A DNA stretch of 64,000 bases from Buttiauxella gaviniae (GTDB taxonomy: Bacteria > Pseudomonadota > Gammaproteobacteria > Enterobacterales > Enterobacteriaceae), in the NCBI RefSeq assembly GCF_040786275.1, contig NZ_JBFMVT010000002.1, forward strand, positions 3,906,001-3,970,000, given 5' to 3'. The notes beneath the pieces were generated by a model, which was not told the origin of the DNA, ran no database searches, and was given only the letters and a program-made list of their open reading frames with translations. Position numbers and translations under genes: made by a program. Shown in pieces: positions 55,264-63,702 of the stretch (position 1 is the first letter of the stretch; every line of letters starts with the position of its first letter).

Positions 55264-55923
55264 ATGTATCAGCATCATAACTGGCAGGGTGCGCTGCTGG
55301 ATTTTCCGGTCAGCAAAGTAGTGTGTGTAGGCAGTAACTACGCAAAACATATCAAAGAGATGGGCAGTGCAACGCCTGATGAACCGGTGGTGTTTATTAA
55401 ACCGGAAAGTGCGCTGTGCGATATTCGCCAGCCGCTGGTGCTGCCGCAGGAGTTCGGCTCTGTTCATCATGAAGTGGAGCTGGCGATTCTTATTGGCTCG
55501 ACGTTAAGGCAGGCAACGCAAGAGCATGTCACGAAAGCCATTGCGGGCTATGGCGTGGCGCTTGATCTTACGCTGCGTGATTTACAGAGCAAACTGAAAA
55601 AAGCTGGTCAGCCGTGGGAAAAGGCTAAAGGGTTTGATAATTCCTGCCCGATCTCTGGTTTTATTCCTGCCTCTGAATTTAACGGCGATGCGCAGAACAC
55701 GCCCATTGCTTTAAAAATCAACGGTGAAATACGCCAGCAGGGAAATACCGCCGATATGATCCACAAGATCGTACCGCTGATTGCCTACATGAGCCGCTTC
55801 TTCACTCTACGCGCAGGCGATGTGATTCTCACAGGAACACCAGACGGTGTCGGGCCGCTAAACAGCGGTGATGAACTGGAAGTTAGCTTTGCCGACCGCA
55901 GTTTTACCACTCGCGTTCTATAA
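55264..55923 (+). CDS. ycgM: FAH-family oxaloacetate tautomerase YcgM
   Basis: This is a 219-residue fumarylacetoacetate-hydrolase-fold protein, the E. coli length. Members of this group (FAHD1-like) have been shown to act on oxaloacetate enol/keto forms. The metal ligands are in HHEVELAILIG (Glu, Glu) and VALDLTLRDLQ (Asp). KGFDNSCPISGF and VILTGTPDGVGPL are family signatures. It lies upstream of ycgN on the same strand. Confidence 0.94.
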   Translation: MYQHHNWQGALLDFPVSKVVCVGSNYAKHIKEMGSATPDEPVVFIKPESALCDIRQPLVLPQEFGSVHHEVELAILIGSTLRQATQEHVTKAIAGYGVALDLTLRDLQSKLKKAGQPWEKAKGFDNSCPISGFIPASEFNGDAQNTPIALKINGEIRQQGNTADMIHKIVPLIAYMSRFFTLRAGDVILTGTPDGVGPLNSGDELEVSFADRSFTTRVL

Positions 55924-56013
55924 TCAATTTGCCGCCTCAGGGCGGCAAAACTTGCATCTCAGGCCCAGACTGTTTATAAGGTGCGCTTGTTTTTTTATTA
56001 CCGGACAAACATC

Positions 56014-56460
56014 ATGACTACAGCGCCGTTCTGGCAGAGCAAAACGCTTGACGAAATGAGTGACGCGGAGTGGGAATCCCTTTGCGATGGCTGCGGCCAG
56101 TGCTGTCTGCATAAATTGATGGATGAAGACACGGATGAAATTTATTTCACCAACGTCGCCTGTAAGCAATTAAACATCAAAACCTGTCAGTGCAAAAATT
56201 ACGCGCGCCGTTTTGAATTTGAACCCGATTGCATCAAATTGACCCGCGATAATTTGCCAACGTTTGAATGGCTGCCGCACTCCTGCGCCTATCGTCTGTT
56301 AGCCGAAGGCAAAGATTTACCGACATGGCACCCGTTGTTGACCGGTTCTAAAGCGGCGATGCACGGCGAACGCATTTCTGTGCGCCATATTGCGGTTAAA
56401 GAGTCGGAAGTGCGCGATTGGCAAGCACATATTTTAAACAAGCCTGAGTGGGCAGATTAA
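56014..56460 (+). CDS. ycgN: Cys-rich YkgJ/YcgN-type (UPF0260) protein
   Basis: This is a 148-residue protein of unknown function close to E. coli YcgN (153). It is rich in conserved cysteines: [42 protein letters not shown] and HSCAYRLL, suggesting a bound metal or Fe-S cluster. The ATG at 56014 ([15 protein letters not shown]) has a weak ribosome site; the open frame to 55981 is not conserved. It follows ycgM by 90 bases. Confidence 0.94.
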   Translation: MTTAPFWQSKTLDEMSDAEWESLCDGCGQCCLHKLMDEDTDEIYFTNVACKQLNIKTCQCKNYARRFEFEPDCIKLTRDNLPTFEWLPHSCAYRLLAEGKDLPTWHPLLTGSKAAMHGERISVRHIAVKESEVRDWQAHILNKPEWAD

Positions 56461-56474
56461 TCCACCAGAATTAG

Positions 56475-56530
56475 AAAAGAACACCAAAATAAATCGTACA
56501 AAGTGAAATCTTTATGATACGGTGTTCTTT
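56475..56530 (+). repeat. Inverted repeat ahead of the 56556 microprotein ORF
   Basis: AAAGAACACC (56476-56485) and GGTGTTCTTT (56521-56530) form a perfect 10-bp inverted repeat around 35 AT-rich bases. It may be a weak terminator for ycgN, or a 5'-UTR structure of the next ORF. A possible -10, TATGAT, lies at 56513-56518. Confidence 0.5.
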
Positions 56531-56555
56531 CAATAACAAGTAAAAGAAGGTTTTT

Positions 56556-56732
56556 ATCCAGTACTTAACATTTAAGTGTCCGTCTTGTGGCGGTTCACAG
56601 TATCGCACCTCCCCCTACGATGTCCGAGAAACAAATCCCCACGGCGCTGTTTGTATCTTCTGTAAATCAGGGATGCACACTATCCATCGTCCGATGAGTG
56701 CGATTCATCAATATAACGTAGCTGCTCGCTAA
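56556..56732 (+). CDS. YmcF/YnfQ-like zinc-ribbon microprotein with ATC start
   Basis: This 58-residue ORF lacks ATG, GTG or TTG. The frame opens at a TAA and the only sensible start is ATC at 56556, 5 bases after an AGAAGG ribosome site. The product (M)QYLTFKCPSCGGSQYRTSPY has CPSC and, 22 residues later, CIFC (in NPHGAVCIFCKSGM), a four-cysteine zinc ribbon. It closely resembles the E. coli cold-shock microproteins YmcF and YnfQ, as I recall them (pattern FRCPCCHGSQYRTS...NPLGAKCIFCKS), which also start at non-AUG codons. It lies between ycgN and a lipoprotein gene. Function is unknown. Confidence 0.72.
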   Translation: MQYLTFKCPSCGGSQYRTSPYDVRETNPHGAVCIFCKSGMHTIHRPMSAIHQYNVAAR

Positions 56733-56803
56733 GAGCGTATTCCGCTGGTTTTGCTTTCCCCATTCCTGCACTGTTAACATTCAGCCTCCATAACGGAGGA
56801 ATA

Positions 56804-57040
56804 ATGAAAAAAATAACATTACTGTTCGGGGCGCTCATTCTCAGCGGCTGTTCATCGCCGCAACCTGTTGCACCTAAACCGCCTCAGGTCATCGGCATGC
56901 CGAACCCGGCGTCAGTTTACTGCAAAGATAAAGGCGGTGAATTGAGAACGGTGAAAACCGATCTGGGAGAGCGGGGTGACTGCCTCTTGCCGGGCGGTGA
57001 ACGCATTGACCAGTGGACGCTTTACCGCCGCGACCACTAA
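56804..57040 (+). CDS. DUF333 lipoprotein (YoaF-like)
   Basis: This is a 78-residue putative lipoprotein. The signal peptide has lipobox ILSGC with Cys16, followed by Ser-Ser and a Pro-rich stretch. The DUF333 (Hlj1-like) domain reads MPNPASVYCKDKGGELRTV and DCLLPGGERIDQWTLYRRDH, similar to E. coli YoaF and related proteins. Two cysteines in the domain may pair. The ribosome site is GGAGG. A terminator follows. Confidence 0.85.
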   Translation: MKKITLLFGALILSGCSSPQPVAPKPPQVIGMPNPASVYCKDKGGELRTVKTDLGERGDCLLPGGERIDQWTLYRRDH

Positions 57041-57044
57041 TAAT

Positions 57045-57070
57045 AAAAAACCCGCCATCGGCGGGTTTTT
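57045..57070. terminator. Bidirectional terminator between the lipoprotein gene and dsbB
   Basis: AAAACCCGCC / GGCGGGTTTTT with loop ATC and A/T runs on both sides, between convergent genes. Confidence 0.9.
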
Positions 57071-57088
57071 GCTTTATAAATCTTGAGA

Positions 57089-57619
57089 TTAGCGCCCGAA
57101 GAGATCGCGACGTTTTGGTTTGAAAGGCTGGGCAATCAACACCAGCAGAGCAATCAACAAGAATACAGCGAAAATCCCCACTAACCACTGTACCATCTCC
57201 AGGGACAGGAATTCCCATTGACGAACGGAACAGTCTCCGGTGGCGACAAACACTGACGGCAGCCATTTATCGAGCGGCAGCCAGCCTGGGAAACGTGCGG
57301 CAAAATCACAGGTCACAAACGGGGAAGGGTGAAGCTGAATCATGGTGTGTTCCCATGCCAACTGAAGACCTTTCCCGGCGCTGTAAATCCACAGTGCAAT
57401 GCCTGCATAACGCAAAGGTGTTTTTGGCGCAATCGCCCCCACAATCCCTGCACCCATAACGCCAAACAGTGCGCAACGCTCATAAATACACATCACACAT
57501 GGTTTGAGCATCATGACGTGCTGGAACCACAATGCCACCATTTCCAGCGCAAAAGCCGTGAGTGCCAGCAGAATCCAGGCACCGCGCCCGCGGGAGCATT
57601 GGTTTAAATATCGCAACAT
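57089..57619 (-). CDS. dsbB: Disulfide bond formation protein DsbB
   Basis: DsbB re-oxidises periplasmic DsbA and passes electrons to quinones. It has 176 residues, as in E. coli, with four membrane helices. Both periplasmic cysteine pairs are present: Cys41-Val-Met-Cys44 and Cys104/Cys130 ([14 protein letters not shown] and [12 protein letters not shown]). It is transcribed from the nhaB side and is convergent with the lipoprotein gene. Confidence 0.97.
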   Translation of the reverse strand: MLRYLNQCSRGRGAWILLALTAFALEMVALWFQHVMMLKPCVMCIYERCALFGVMGAGIVGAIAPKTPLRYAGIALWIYSAGKGLQLAWEHTMIQLHPSPFVTCDFAARFPGWLPLDKWLPSVFVATGDCSVRQWEFLSLEMVQWLVGIFAVFLLIALLVLIAQPFKPKRRDLFGR

Positions 57620-57723
57620 AATCAGTATCCCTGCAACATACGTTTAGTCGGCAGTGTAAACGAATTCATTTTCAGCGCCAGTAGGCACATCAAAATAACA
57701 CGCTAATCGAATGTTTATCAGAC

Positions 57724-57753
57724 AAAAAAGTGAACGGGCAGCTCACTGCCCGT
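57724..57753 (-). terminator. Rho-independent terminator after nhaB
   Basis: On the minus strand ACGGGCAG / CTGCCCGT with loop TGAG is followed by TCACTTTTTTG. Confidence 0.8.
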
Positions 57754-57762
57754 GAAATTTAG

Positions 57763-59328
57763 TTAATGTGGAATGGCATGGATGTCGGGTGAGGAAATCC
57801 ACCCTGCGTGTAGCATCCATTCGGTTGCGGGCACCAGCGTAAACTCGACGCAGAGCAATCCAACCAGCGTCAGCACCAGCGTGTATGGAAGCGCCATCAA
57901 CACCATACGGCCATAAGAGAGGCGAATCAGCGGCGCAAGGGCTGAGGTGAGCAAGAATAAGAACGCAGCCTGGCCGTTAGGCGTGGCTACGGACGGCAAG
58001 TTCGTTCCCGTGTTAATTGCGACCGCCAGTAATTCAAACTGTTTGAGGTCGATAATCCCGTTGGTCAGGGCATTTTTAGCTTCATTGATATAAACGGTGC
58101 CGACGAAAACATTATCGGAAATCGACGACAAAATACCGTTGAACACGTAGAACAGGGCTAACTGCGAATGTGGTTCAGCTTGCAATACAAAATGAATAAC
58201 CGGCGTAAACAGATGCTGATCGATAATCACGGCGACAACCGCGAAGAAGACCGTCAGCAGGGCGGTGAACGGAAGCGCTTCAGTAAAGGCTTTGCCTATT
58301 TGATGTTCATCGGTCACGCCGCACAGCGCGGTAGCGAAAATAATTACCGATAGACCGATTAACCCCACTTCGGCCAAATGCAGCGCTAGCGCAATCACCA
58401 GCCAAATGCCGATCAGCGCCTGAACCACTAATTTCACGCGATCCTGGCGAGTTCGTTTTTGCGCACTTTTCGTATCGTAATCCTGCAAAATATCGCGCAC
58501 TTTTTCCGGCAATTTTTCGCCGTAACCAAGAATTTTAGTGGACTCAAGCAGCACGCAGGTTACCAGGCCGCAAATCAGAACCGGAACAGTTACAGGCGCC
58601 ATACGTAGTAGGAAATCGCCAAAGTGCCATCCGGCGTTTTTGGCTATGATAAGATTTTGCGGCTCGCCTACCATCGTCATCACGCCACCCAGCGCGGTGC
58701 CAACGCCCGCATGCATCATCAGGCTGCGTAAGAATGCGCGGAACTGCTCAAGCGTGCCGCGTGCAGCAGAATCGAGCTGCGCATCGTCTTGCATTTCACC
58801 GTCGGGAGCACCGGTAGACGCGACACGGTGGTAAATGTCATAAAAACCAACCGCAACGCTTATCACCACTGCAACAACGGTAAGAGCATCCAGAAAGGCC
58901 GATAAAAAAGCCGCAGCGATACAAAATGCGAGGGAAAGTAAAATCTTTGAACGGATGCCCAGCAGCAATTTGGTGAACACCAGCAGCAAAAGCTGCTTCA
59001 TAAAGTAGATGCCTGCCACCATAAATATCAGCAGCAGCAACACTTCGAGGTTTCCGGCAATTTCTTCACGTACATGCTCGGCGCTGGTCATGCCGACAAA
59101 CACGGCTTCAATCGCCAGAAGGCCGCCTGGCAGTAACGGATAGCATTTCAGGGCCATTGCGAGGGTGAAAATAAACTCGGCGACCAGAAGCCAGCCTGCA
59201 ATAAAGGGGCTAATGAACCAAAAAACCAAAGGGTTAATCACTAAAAAAGTTAACAAAGTCAGTTTGTACCAGTTCGGTGACTGACCTAAAAAGTTGCGAA
59301 ACAGCGCACGCCCGGTCGATATTTCCAT
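57763..59328 (-). CDS. nhaB: Na+/H+ antiporter NhaB
   Basis: NhaB is an electrogenic sodium/proton antiporter of the inner membrane. It has 521 residues (E. coli 513) and about 12 hydrophobic segments. Family stretches include [17 protein letters not shown] at the start, [22 protein letters not shown] and [22 protein letters not shown] with the conserved intramembrane Asp. The C-terminus has a few extra residues. It is divergent from fadR, the E. coli order dsbB-nhaB-fadR. Confidence 0.96.
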   Translation of the reverse strand: MEISTGRALFRNFLGQSPNWYKLTLLTFLVINPLVFWFISPFIAGWLLVAEFIFTLAMALKCYPLLPGGLLAIEAVFVGMTSAEHVREEIAGNLEVLLLLIFMVAGIYFMKQLLLLVFTKLLLGIRSKILLSLAFCIAAAFLSAFLDALTVVAVVISVAVGFYDIYHRVASTGAPDGEMQDDAQLDSAARGTLEQFRAFLRSLMMHAGVGTALGGVMTMVGEPQNLIIAKNAGWHFGDFLLRMAPVTVPVLICGLVTCVLLESTKILGYGEKLPEKVRDILQDYDTKSAQKRTRQDRVKLVVQALIGIWLVIALALHLAEVGLIGLSVIIFATALCGVTDEHQIGKAFTEALPFTALLTVFFAVVAVIIDQHLFTPVIHFVLQAEPHSQLALFYVFNGILSSISDNVFVGTVYINEAKNALTNGIIDLKQFELLAVAINTGTNLPSVATPNGQAAFLFLLTSALAPLIRLSYGRMVLMALPYTLVLTLVGLLCVEFTLVPATEWMLHAGWISSPDIHAIPH

Positions 59329-59373
59329 CGTAGAATTTACATGCTCCCGTTATCCGGCAATTTCAAATCTCAG

Positions 59374-59394
59374 AAAGGTGACGCTGTCACTTTT
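59374..59394. promoter_or_regulatory. Palindromic candidate operator between nhaB and fadR
   Basis: AAAGGTGACGCTGTCACTTTT is a dyad with arms GTGAC-N3-GTCAC and A/T flanks, 46 bases upstream of nhaB in the 294-base divergent region. The regulator was not recognised; it does not match FadR or LexA consensus. Confidence 0.35.
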
Positions 59395-59622
59395 ACTGGA
59401 ACTGAGCAAAGTCGAATAAAGATAAAGTTGCGTTCATTTGAGATGTTTCAGGTTACTCGCGCATAAGAATTCAATCAAGGCATAGGAATATTCCTTGGTT
59501 GTGTGATTGCCTGCAAAATTAAACCATGATTCCACATTTGGCGGTTGCCGCCGCTACCTGCGCCGCACGGCATCTGGTATGATGAGTCTCTTTAGCAAAA
59601 CCTGTGTAATGGAAAGCATACT

Positions 59623-60342
59623 ATGGTCATTAAGGCGCAGAGCCCAGCGGGTTTCGCGGAAGAATATATTATCGAAAGTATCTGGAATAACCGCTTCGCT
59701 CCGGGAACCATTCTTCCAGCGGAACGTGAATTATCCGAACTTATTGGCGTGACGCGAACCACATTGCGCGAGGTGCTTCAGCGTCTGGCGCGTGACGGAT
59801 GGTTAACCATTCAGCATGGCAAACCGACCAAAGTGAATAACTTCTGGGAAACTTCCGGTTTAAACATTCTGGAAACCCTGGCGCGTCTCGATCACGACAG
59901 CGTGCCGCAGTTAATCGATAACTTGTTATCAGTGCGAACTAACATTGCCACTATCTTTATTCGTACCGCTGTTCGTCAGCATCCGGATAAAGCGCAAGAA
60001 GTTCTGGCGACGGCAAACAGCGTTGAAGACCACGCTGATGCGTTTGCTAAGCTTGATTACAATATTTTCCGCGGTTTGGCTTTCGCTTCCGGGAACCCGA
60101 TTTACGGTCTTATCCTCAATGGAATGAAAGGATTGTATACCCGCATCGGGCGTCACTATTTCTCAAGCCCAGAAGCGCGCAGTCTGGCGTTAGGTTTCTA
60201 TCACCGTTTGGCAGAAATTTGCCAACAAGGTTTGTACGACCAGGTCTTTGATACGGTTCGTACCTACGGACGTGAGAGTGGGGAAATCTGGCATCGGATG
60301 CAGAAAAATTTACCGGGTGATTTGGCGATGCACAGCCGCTAG
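59623..60342 (+). CDS. fadR: Fatty-acid metabolism regulator FadR
   Basis: FadR is a GntR-family, acyl-CoA-responsive regulator that represses fad genes and activates fabA/fabB. It has 239 residues, as in E. coli. The N-terminal winged helix includes [38 protein letters not shown], here spanning about 35-72. The C-terminal helical domain binds long-chain acyl-CoA ([24 protein letters not shown]). Its operator is recognisable in front of fadD at 48667. Confidence 0.97.
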   Translation: MVIKAQSPAGFAEEYIIESIWNNRFAPGTILPAERELSELIGVTRTTLREVLQRLARDGWLTIQHGKPTKVNNFWETSGLNILETLARLDHDSVPQLIDNLLSVRTNIATIFIRTAVRQHPDKAQEVLATANSVEDHADAFAKLDYNIFRGLAFASGNPIYGLILNGMKGLYTRIGRHYFSSPEARSLALGFYHRLAEICQQGLYDQVFDTVRTYGRESGEIWHRMQKNLPGDLAMHSR

Positions 60343-60373
60343 TCTGGCATTTTCCTCACCCACAGCAATACGA

Positions 60374-60402
60374 AAAACGCTTCCCCAAGGAAGCGTTTTT
60401 TT
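60374..60402. terminator. Bidirectional terminator between fadR and ycgB
   Basis: AAAACGCTTCC / GGAAGCGTTTT with loop CCAA and a T run to 60402 on the right and A run on the left, between convergent genes. Confidence 0.88.
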
Positions 60403-60406
60403 ATAC

Positions 60407-61942
60407 TTACAAACTGTTCAATCGCGGCGGGCAGCGTTCAAGTAACTCCACACTTCCATCCTCATTTTGTTGCTCAAGCGTCACATCAAAGCCCCACAGG
60501 CGATGGACATGTTTCAGCACTTCGCGACGCCCTTTATCCAGCGGGGCGCGATTATGTGGGATATAACGCAGCGTGAGCGACCGGTCCCCGCGTAAATCGA
60601 CATTCCACACCTGAATGTTCGGCTCAAGATTACTCAGATTGTACTGAGCGGAAAGCTCGGCGCGAATTTTCCGGTAGCCCTCTTCGTTATGAATGGCGGC
60701 AATTTCCAGATAGTTATTGCGATCGTCATCCAGCACCGTAAACAGGCGGAAATCACGCATTAATTTCGGCGACAGGAACTGGCTAATAAAGCTCTCGTCT
60801 TTGAAATCACGCATCGCGAAATGCAGTGTCTCCAGCCAGTCTTTACCGGCGATGTCCGGGAACCAGTAGCGGTCTTCTTCAGTTGGCGACTGACAAATCC
60901 GTTTGATGTCCTGGAACATGGCAAAACCGAGCGCATACGGGTTAATGCCGTTGTACCACGGGCTGTTATACGGCGGCTGAAACACCACATTGGTATGGCT
61001 GTGTAAAAATTCCAGCATAAAGCGATCGGTCACTTTCCCTTCATCATACAGGTGGTTCAGAATCGTGTAGTGCCAGAACGTCGCCCAGCCTTCGTTCATC
61101 ACCTGCGTCTGCTTTTGCGGGTAAAAATATTGGCTGACCTTACGCACAATGCGCAAAATCTCACGCTGCCAGGGTTCCAGCAACGGCGCGTTTTTCTCCA
61201 TAAAATAGAGCAGGTTTTCTTGCGGCTCAGAAGGGTAACGCCGCGCTTCAGCGACAGTTTTCTCTTCTTCACGACGCGGCAGTGTACGCCACAGCGTATT
61301 CACCTGGCTTTGCAGATACTCCTCGCGGCTTTTTTGCCGGGCTTTCTCTTCCTGCAACGAAATTTTTTGCGGACGTTTGTAGCGGTCAACGCCGTAATTC
61401 ATCAGCGCATGGCAGGAGTCGAGCAGGCGTTCCACTTCATCCACGCCATAACGCTCTTCGCACTGGGTAATGTAGTTACGGGCGAAAATCAGGTAATCAA
61501 TAATCGAGCTGGCATCCGTCCAGCTACGGAACAAATAGTTATTTTTAAAGAAAGAGTTATGACCATAACAGGCGTGAGCGATAACCAGCGCCTGCATTGT
61601 AATGGTGTTTTCTTCCATCAGATAGGCAATGCACGGGTTCGAGTTGATGACGATTTCATAGGCCAGCCCTTGCTGCCCATGTTTATACATGCGCTCCGTT
61701 TCGATAAACTTTTTCCCGAACGACCAGTGGGGATAGTTAATCGGCATCCCAACGCTTGAGTAAGCGTCCATCATCTGTTCGGAAGTAATCACTTCAATTT
61801 GATGAGGATAGGTATCCAGGCGATAGAGTTTAGCAACACGATCTATCTCAGCGAGATAGACATCAAGCAGCTCGAACGTCCAGTCTGGTCCATCACTTAG
61901 ACGTTTAGAATCCTTTGTGGCGGAATCAGTATTAATAGCCAT
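60407..61942 (-). CDS. ycgB: SpoVR-family protein YcgB
   Basis: This is a SpoVR-family protein of unknown biochemical function, 511 residues (E. coli 510) and nearly identical to E. coli YcgB. In E. coli it is RpoS-dependent and usually appears with yeaG/yeaH. Conserved stretches include RLSDGPDWTFELLDVYLAEI, EEKTVAEARRYPSEPQENLL, and KQTQVMNEGWATFWHY with its HY residues. The ATG at 61942 follows GAGGG at 7 bases; the frame is open to a TTG at 62005 without a usable ribosome site. Confidence 0.96.
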   Translation of the reverse strand: MAINTDSATKDSKRLSDGPDWTFELLDVYLAEIDRVAKLYRLDTYPHQIEVITSEQMMDAYSSVGMPINYPHWSFGKKFIETERMYKHGQQGLAYEIVINSNPCIAYLMEENTITMQALVIAHACYGHNSFFKNNYLFRSWTDASSIIDYLIFARNYITQCEERYGVDEVERLLDSCHALMNYGVDRYKRPQKISLQEEKARQKSREEYLQSQVNTLWRTLPRREEEKTVAEARRYPSEPQENLLYFMEKNAPLLEPWQREILRIVRKVSQYFYPQKQTQVMNEGWATFWHYTILNHLYDEGKVTDRFMLEFLHSHTNVVFQPPYNSPWYNGINPYALGFAMFQDIKRICQSPTEEDRYWFPDIAGKDWLETLHFAMRDFKDESFISQFLSPKLMRDFRLFTVLDDDRNNYLEIAAIHNEEGYRKIRAELSAQYNLSNLEPNIQVWNVDLRGDRSLTLRYIPHNRAPLDKGRREVLKHVHRLWGFDVTLEQQNEDGSVELLERCPPRLNSL

Positions 61943-62147
61943 CAGCGCGCCCTCATTGTTGGCGGCTCTCTCTGAATGGAAAGCCTCACTTTCAAGAATA
62001 GACAACTCCTGGAAGTTAGCGGCGATAAGAAAAATAATTTGCGCGCGATTTACTGATTTCGATTTCCCGTATTTTACAATATAAGCAGAATAATATTCTG
62101 ACGATAATATCTTCCCGCGCAGGAGGTCCTAATTATCGCTGTCCCGC

Positions 62148-62264
62148 TATACCCGTCATACCTCAAGTTGTGGGGGTGCTAGCTGCACTCGCTTACCTCA
62201 GTCACTTACTTCCAGGGATAAGCTCCCTGGCCGCCTACCCACAACTCGAATTATTTAGGGTATA
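62148..62264. repeat. ERIC (IRU) intergenic repeat, variant form
   Basis: This 117-base imperfect palindrome in the ycgB-dadA gap has ends TATACCC and GGGTATA. Inner arms CAAGTTGTGGG and CCCACAACTCG and the core CTCAGTCACTTACTT are hallmark ERIC sequences, as is AACTCGAATTATTTAGGG. The usual TATGTAAGCTCCTGGGG segment is replaced by CCAGGGATAAGCTCCCTGG, itself a short hairpin, and the element is a little shorter than the typical 126-127 bases. ERIC elements are non-autonomous MITE-like repeats. The remainder of 62006-62383 shows nothing else recognisable. Confidence 0.85.
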
Positions 62265-62383
62265 TATCAGGTTGGGTTGTGAGGAAAGTCACTATAACAA
62301 AGCCATATGTTGAATAACATTTTCATCTGAGTTATCAATTTGTAATCAGAAGATTATTCTTTTAGCTAAATGGTGGAACAGTT

Positions 62384-63682
62384 ATGCGTGTTGTGGTGCT
62401 GGGAAGTGGCGTTATCGGTGTCAGCAGTGCCTGGTATTTACGTCAGGCAGGGCATGATGTCACGGTTATCGACAGGGAGGCTGGGCCTGCAATGGAAACC
62501 AGTGCGGCAAATGCCGGGCAAATTTCTCCGGGCTATGCGGCACCCTGGGCCGCACCTGGCGTTCCCCTTAAAGCTATTAAGTGGATGTTCCAGCGCCATG
62601 CTCCGCTGGCAATTAGCCTCGATGGCACACAATTCCAACTGAAGTGGATGCTGCAGATGTTGCGTAACTGCGATATGCGCCATTACATGGAAAACAAAGG
62701 CCGTATGGTGCGACTTGCCGAGTACAGCCGTGATTGCCTGAAAGAGTTGCGTCACAGCACCGGTATTCAATACGAGGGGCGGCAGGGCGGTACGCTGCAA
62801 CTATTCCGCACCGCTCAGCAGTATGAAAACGCAGCCAAAGATATTGCCGTGCTTGAAGATGCTGGCGTGCCGTACCAATTGCTGGAATCTTCCCGCCTGG
62901 CAGACGTTGAACCGGCGCTGGCCGATGTGGCCCATAAACTTACCGGCGGTTTGCGTTTACCCAACGACGAAACCGGCGATTGCCAGTTATTTACGCAAAA
63001 TCTTGCGCGAATGGCCGCCGAGGCGGGCGTTGAGTTTCGATTCAATACGTCGGTCGATCGCCTGCTGTATGAAGGCCAAAATATCTATGGCGTTCAGTGC
63101 GGCAAAGAGGTGATAAAGGCCGATGCATATGTGGTCGCCTTCGGGTCCTACTCAACCGATCTGCTGAAAAAAATCGTTGATATTCCTGTCTATCCGCTCA
63201 AAGGTTACTCGCTTACCATCCCGATTGCCGACGAGCAGGGCGCGCCGGTTTCGACTATTCTCGATGAGACATACAAAATTGCTATTACGCGTTTTGATAA
63301 GCGTATTCGCGTCGGCGGAATGGCAGAAATCGTCGGTTTTAATACGGAATTATTGCAACCCCGCCGTGAAACGCTGGAGATGGTGGTTCGCGATCTTTAC
63401 CCGCGCGGAGGGCACGTTGAACAAGCGACATTCTGGACGGGCTTGCGCCCAATGACGCCAGACGGTACGCCAATTGTCGGGCGCACCCCGTTCAAAAATC
63501 TTTGGCTCAACACCGGGCACGGAACGCTTGGTTGGACGATGGCCTGCGGTTCAGGCCAGATGTTGAGTGATTTAATTTCAGGAAGAACGCCTGCGATACC
63601 CTTTGACGATCTCGCGGTTGCGCGTTACTCCCCGGGTTTCAGGCCGACAGGCTCACAGCGCCTGCATAACGCTCATAACTAA
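62384..63682 (+). CDS. dadA: D-amino acid dehydrogenase, small subunit
   Basis: DadA is a membrane-associated FAD enzyme oxidising D-alanine and other D-amino acids to keto acids and ammonia; with DadX it lets the cell use L-alanine. It has 432 residues, as in E. coli. The FAD motif is [16 protein letters not shown] (about 3-18), with [17 protein letters not shown] following. The C-terminal part has [21 protein letters not shown]. The ATG at 62384 follows GGTGGAAC. dadX follows at 20 bases. In E. coli control is by Lrp and CRP. Confidence 0.97.
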   Translation: MRVVVLGSGVIGVSSAWYLRQAGHDVTVIDREAGPAMETSAANAGQISPGYAAPWAAPGVPLKAIKWMFQRHAPLAISLDGTQFQLKWMLQMLRNCDMRHYMENKGRMVRLAEYSRDCLKELRHSTGIQYEGRQGGTLQLFRTAQQYENAAKDIAVLEDAGVPYQLLESSRLADVEPALADVAHKLTGGLRLPNDETGDCQLFTQNLARMAAEAGVEFRFNTSVDRLLYEGQNIYGVQCGKEVIKADAYVVAFGSYSTDLLKKIVDIPVYPLKGYSLTIPIADEQGAPVSTILDETYKIAITRFDKRIRVGGMAEIVGFNTELLQPRRETLEMVVRDLYPRGGHVEQATFWTGLRPMTPDGTPIVGRTPFKNLWLNTGHGTLGWTMACGSGQMLSDLISGRTPAIPFDDLAVARYSPGFRPTGSQRLHNAHN

Positions 63683-63702
63683 TTTCAAACAAGGAGAGGG
63701 CA

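Noticed and set aside
55930-55945. GC-rich hairpin after ycgM as a terminator
   Set aside because: GCCGCC/GGGCGGC can fold, but it is followed by AAAAC rather than T on the coding strand, so it is not a convincing terminator for ycgM.
61052-61759. 235-codon plus-strand frame inside ycgB
   Set aside because: Shadow of ycgB on the other strand; composition mirrors the complement of conserved codons.
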